From assembly GCA_018697195.1 (NCBI GenBank), contig CM031878.1, forward strand, positions 37,829,600-37,893,599: a stretch of 64,000 nucleotides of DNA, written 5' to 3'. The translations under genes and the position numbers were made by a program. Shown one piece after another: positions 62,722-64,000 of the stretch (positions are counted from its first letter, which is position 1; the number at the start of each line of letters is the position of its first letter). Source of the stretch: Certhia americana. Its lineage: Eukaryota; Chordata; Aves; Passeriformes; Certhiidae. The notes under the pieces were generated by a model, which made no database searches, had not been told where the DNA came from, and saw only the letters and a list, made by a program, of their open reading frames with translations.

Positions 62722-64000
62722 CTGGTTTAGAGAGGAAAATAATGTTTTACATTATGTGTGTGACAAAAAAGATGTTTTGTTTTGTTTTGTTTTCTAAAAA
62801 CATACTGGGGAAAAAGGTGGCACAAAGATCAACCTGAAGCAAGAGAGAGATCTTGTTTACAACAGCCTGTTCAATAGCAGATCATAATAGCAAAGAATGA
62901 CAGGAAATCACCAACATCTACAAATGCAACTCTACCACGTGTTTAAAACTGAGAAATTTGGTCATGATGGATTCCATCAAAAGGAATCAGAAGGTTTAAG
63001 TTTGGAGTTCCCTTCCTCTCTCGAGAAAGGTCCTGTCCCAGGACCTTCCACTCTCTCAAACCTGGACTAGTTCCTGCAAACAACTACTGACAAATGAGCA
63101 GGAAGGTCCTGCATAATATTTCTGCTGTATAATCAAAGCATTACCTATCCAAAGCAAACAAATAAGGAAAAAACCCAAAACCAACAATGACAAAAAGAAA
63201 AAAAAGAGAACAAAAAAAGAAAAATGAAATTACTTAGAGGTAGCTAAGTCTTCAACCCACCAGCACTAACCAGAGCTATTTAACAGACAAATAGTTAAAA
63301 AGACAAGTTATCTCTTTACCTAAAGCCTTCAGCTGTTGGTGTTGTATCACTACAAAAGAAAAGGCACAGTGTGGACCAGCATGAATCAAAACATACTAAA
63401 CTAACCATGCAAGAAGAGAAACCACAGCACAAACATCCTAGAATATTTTTGTAGCTATTGTGATAGTTGCAAATTAAAAGGTTCAAACTAAAACAATGCA
63501 TAAATAATAAATATTTGCCTTGGTCTTAAAACAAGTTAAGATTAAAAAAACTAAAATTTGGTTGGAAAGTGTATGCAAACTAAAGCTACAGATAAAACAG
63601 AAAAATTCCAGCAGAAAAAATACTAAAGCCATTTTAGAATCTATTTTTAATGCATTTATTTTGCCATATGTTCATCTAATTATCAGCTCTCAGAATTCTG
63701 AATTTCACTAAAAAGCCTGTATTTTTTCCACTCAATATTATGCAATGACCTTAAAGTACACATGTGGAGACTAACATTGAAGTATCAAGAATTTCAAAAC
63801 TGTAAAGCAATGCTCAATTTCAGGATGCTGTTTTACTAAATATTACTATTAAAGCACATAAATTAAGAATGACAAGAGATTAGCTGATTTTTTTTTTTTC
63901 CCACTACCAACTTTCTTGTTGTTTTTGTGGTAGCATGGTAGATATTCTAGATATTATGGCAGGAAAAGAAAGTTAATAAGATTACACAGAGGTGTTACAA
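62722..64000 (-). other. FANCC intron (partial)
   Basis: This is the 3' part of the intron upstream of the 157-nt exon. It contains a candidate 30-nt microexon (63320-63349) and A-rich sequence around 63155-63215. No canonical FANCC exon is found before the window ends. Confidence 0.7.
63320..63349 (-). other. Candidate 30-nt in-frame FANCC microexon
   Basis: On the minus strand the segment follows a good acceptor (gccttttcttttgtag) and precedes gtaaag. It has TGATACAACACC at its start and ends GGCTTTAG. With the phase required by the neighbouring 157-nt exon it would read (x)DTTPTAEGFR and join to KKISLP, adding exactly ten codons without shifting the frame. I know of no equivalent in mammalian FANCC, so it is an inferred optional exon only. 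Confidence 0.35.

Noticed and set aside
63316..63501. A 61-codon minus-strand frame ending SDTTPTAEGFR
   Set aside because: As a complete gene it has no support. Only its last 30 nt, bounded by splice signals, is kept as a candidate microexon.
1..64000. Search for CRISPR arrays, operons, tRNA or rRNA genes
   Set aside because: There are no regularly spaced repeats, no clustered intact ORFs with ribosome-binding sites and no recognisable tRNA or rRNA. The sequence is intron-rich vertebrate DNA.

Overview
The window is vertebrate nuclear DNA, almost certainly from a bird. The evidence is abundant CR1 retroposons with the avian 3' tail (octamers like 'gattctatgattctgtgat'), an avian-type endogenous-retrovirus solo LTR, and bird-like versions of two spliced genes. 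Synteny of AOPEP and FANCC corresponds to human 9q22 and to the Z chromosome in chicken, so Z linkage is inferred. Nearly all of the window is intron or intergenic sequence. The only protein-coding sequence I can support is 11 spliced exons plus decayed CR1 ORF2 remnants.

Left part (1 to ~23 kb, + strand): the last three coding exons of AOPEP (aminopeptidase O, M1 metallopeptidase family) at 2037-2153, 19927-20013 and 22618-22758, giving the C-terminal 114 residues up to a TGA stop. The catalytic zinc site lies upstream of the window. About 1.5 kb after the stop comes the conserved microRNA cluster mir-23b / mir-27b / mir-24 (24250-25163, + strand), whose mature arms I can read directly.

Middle part (~25 to 38.9 kb): the tail-to-tail interval between the two genes. 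It holds a minus-strand CR1 copy (~27.56-28.6 kb), a solo LTR (~31.93-32.52 kb), several hairpins (the best at 36572-36639) and probably the FANCC 3'UTR with a poly(A) signal near 37.84 kb.

Right part (38.9 to 64 kb, - strand): the last eight coding exons of FANCC (Fanconi anaemia core-complex subunit C), from 62721 down to the stop codon at 38948. They correspond to about human residues 229-558. All eight splice phases agree and 985 nt of CDS reads through. The 5' half of FANCC lies beyond position 64000. Three sizeable CR1 copies sit in FANCC introns, all antisense to the gene.

Two intron segments have good splice signals but match no FANCC exon known to me: a 59-nt segment whose inclusion would cause a premature stop (57540-57598), and a 30-nt segment that would add ten codons in frame (63320-63349). 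These and the pre-miRNA-like hairpin at 36572-36639 are the best leads for something undescribed. I found no prokaryote-like operon, CRISPR array or novel defence system.
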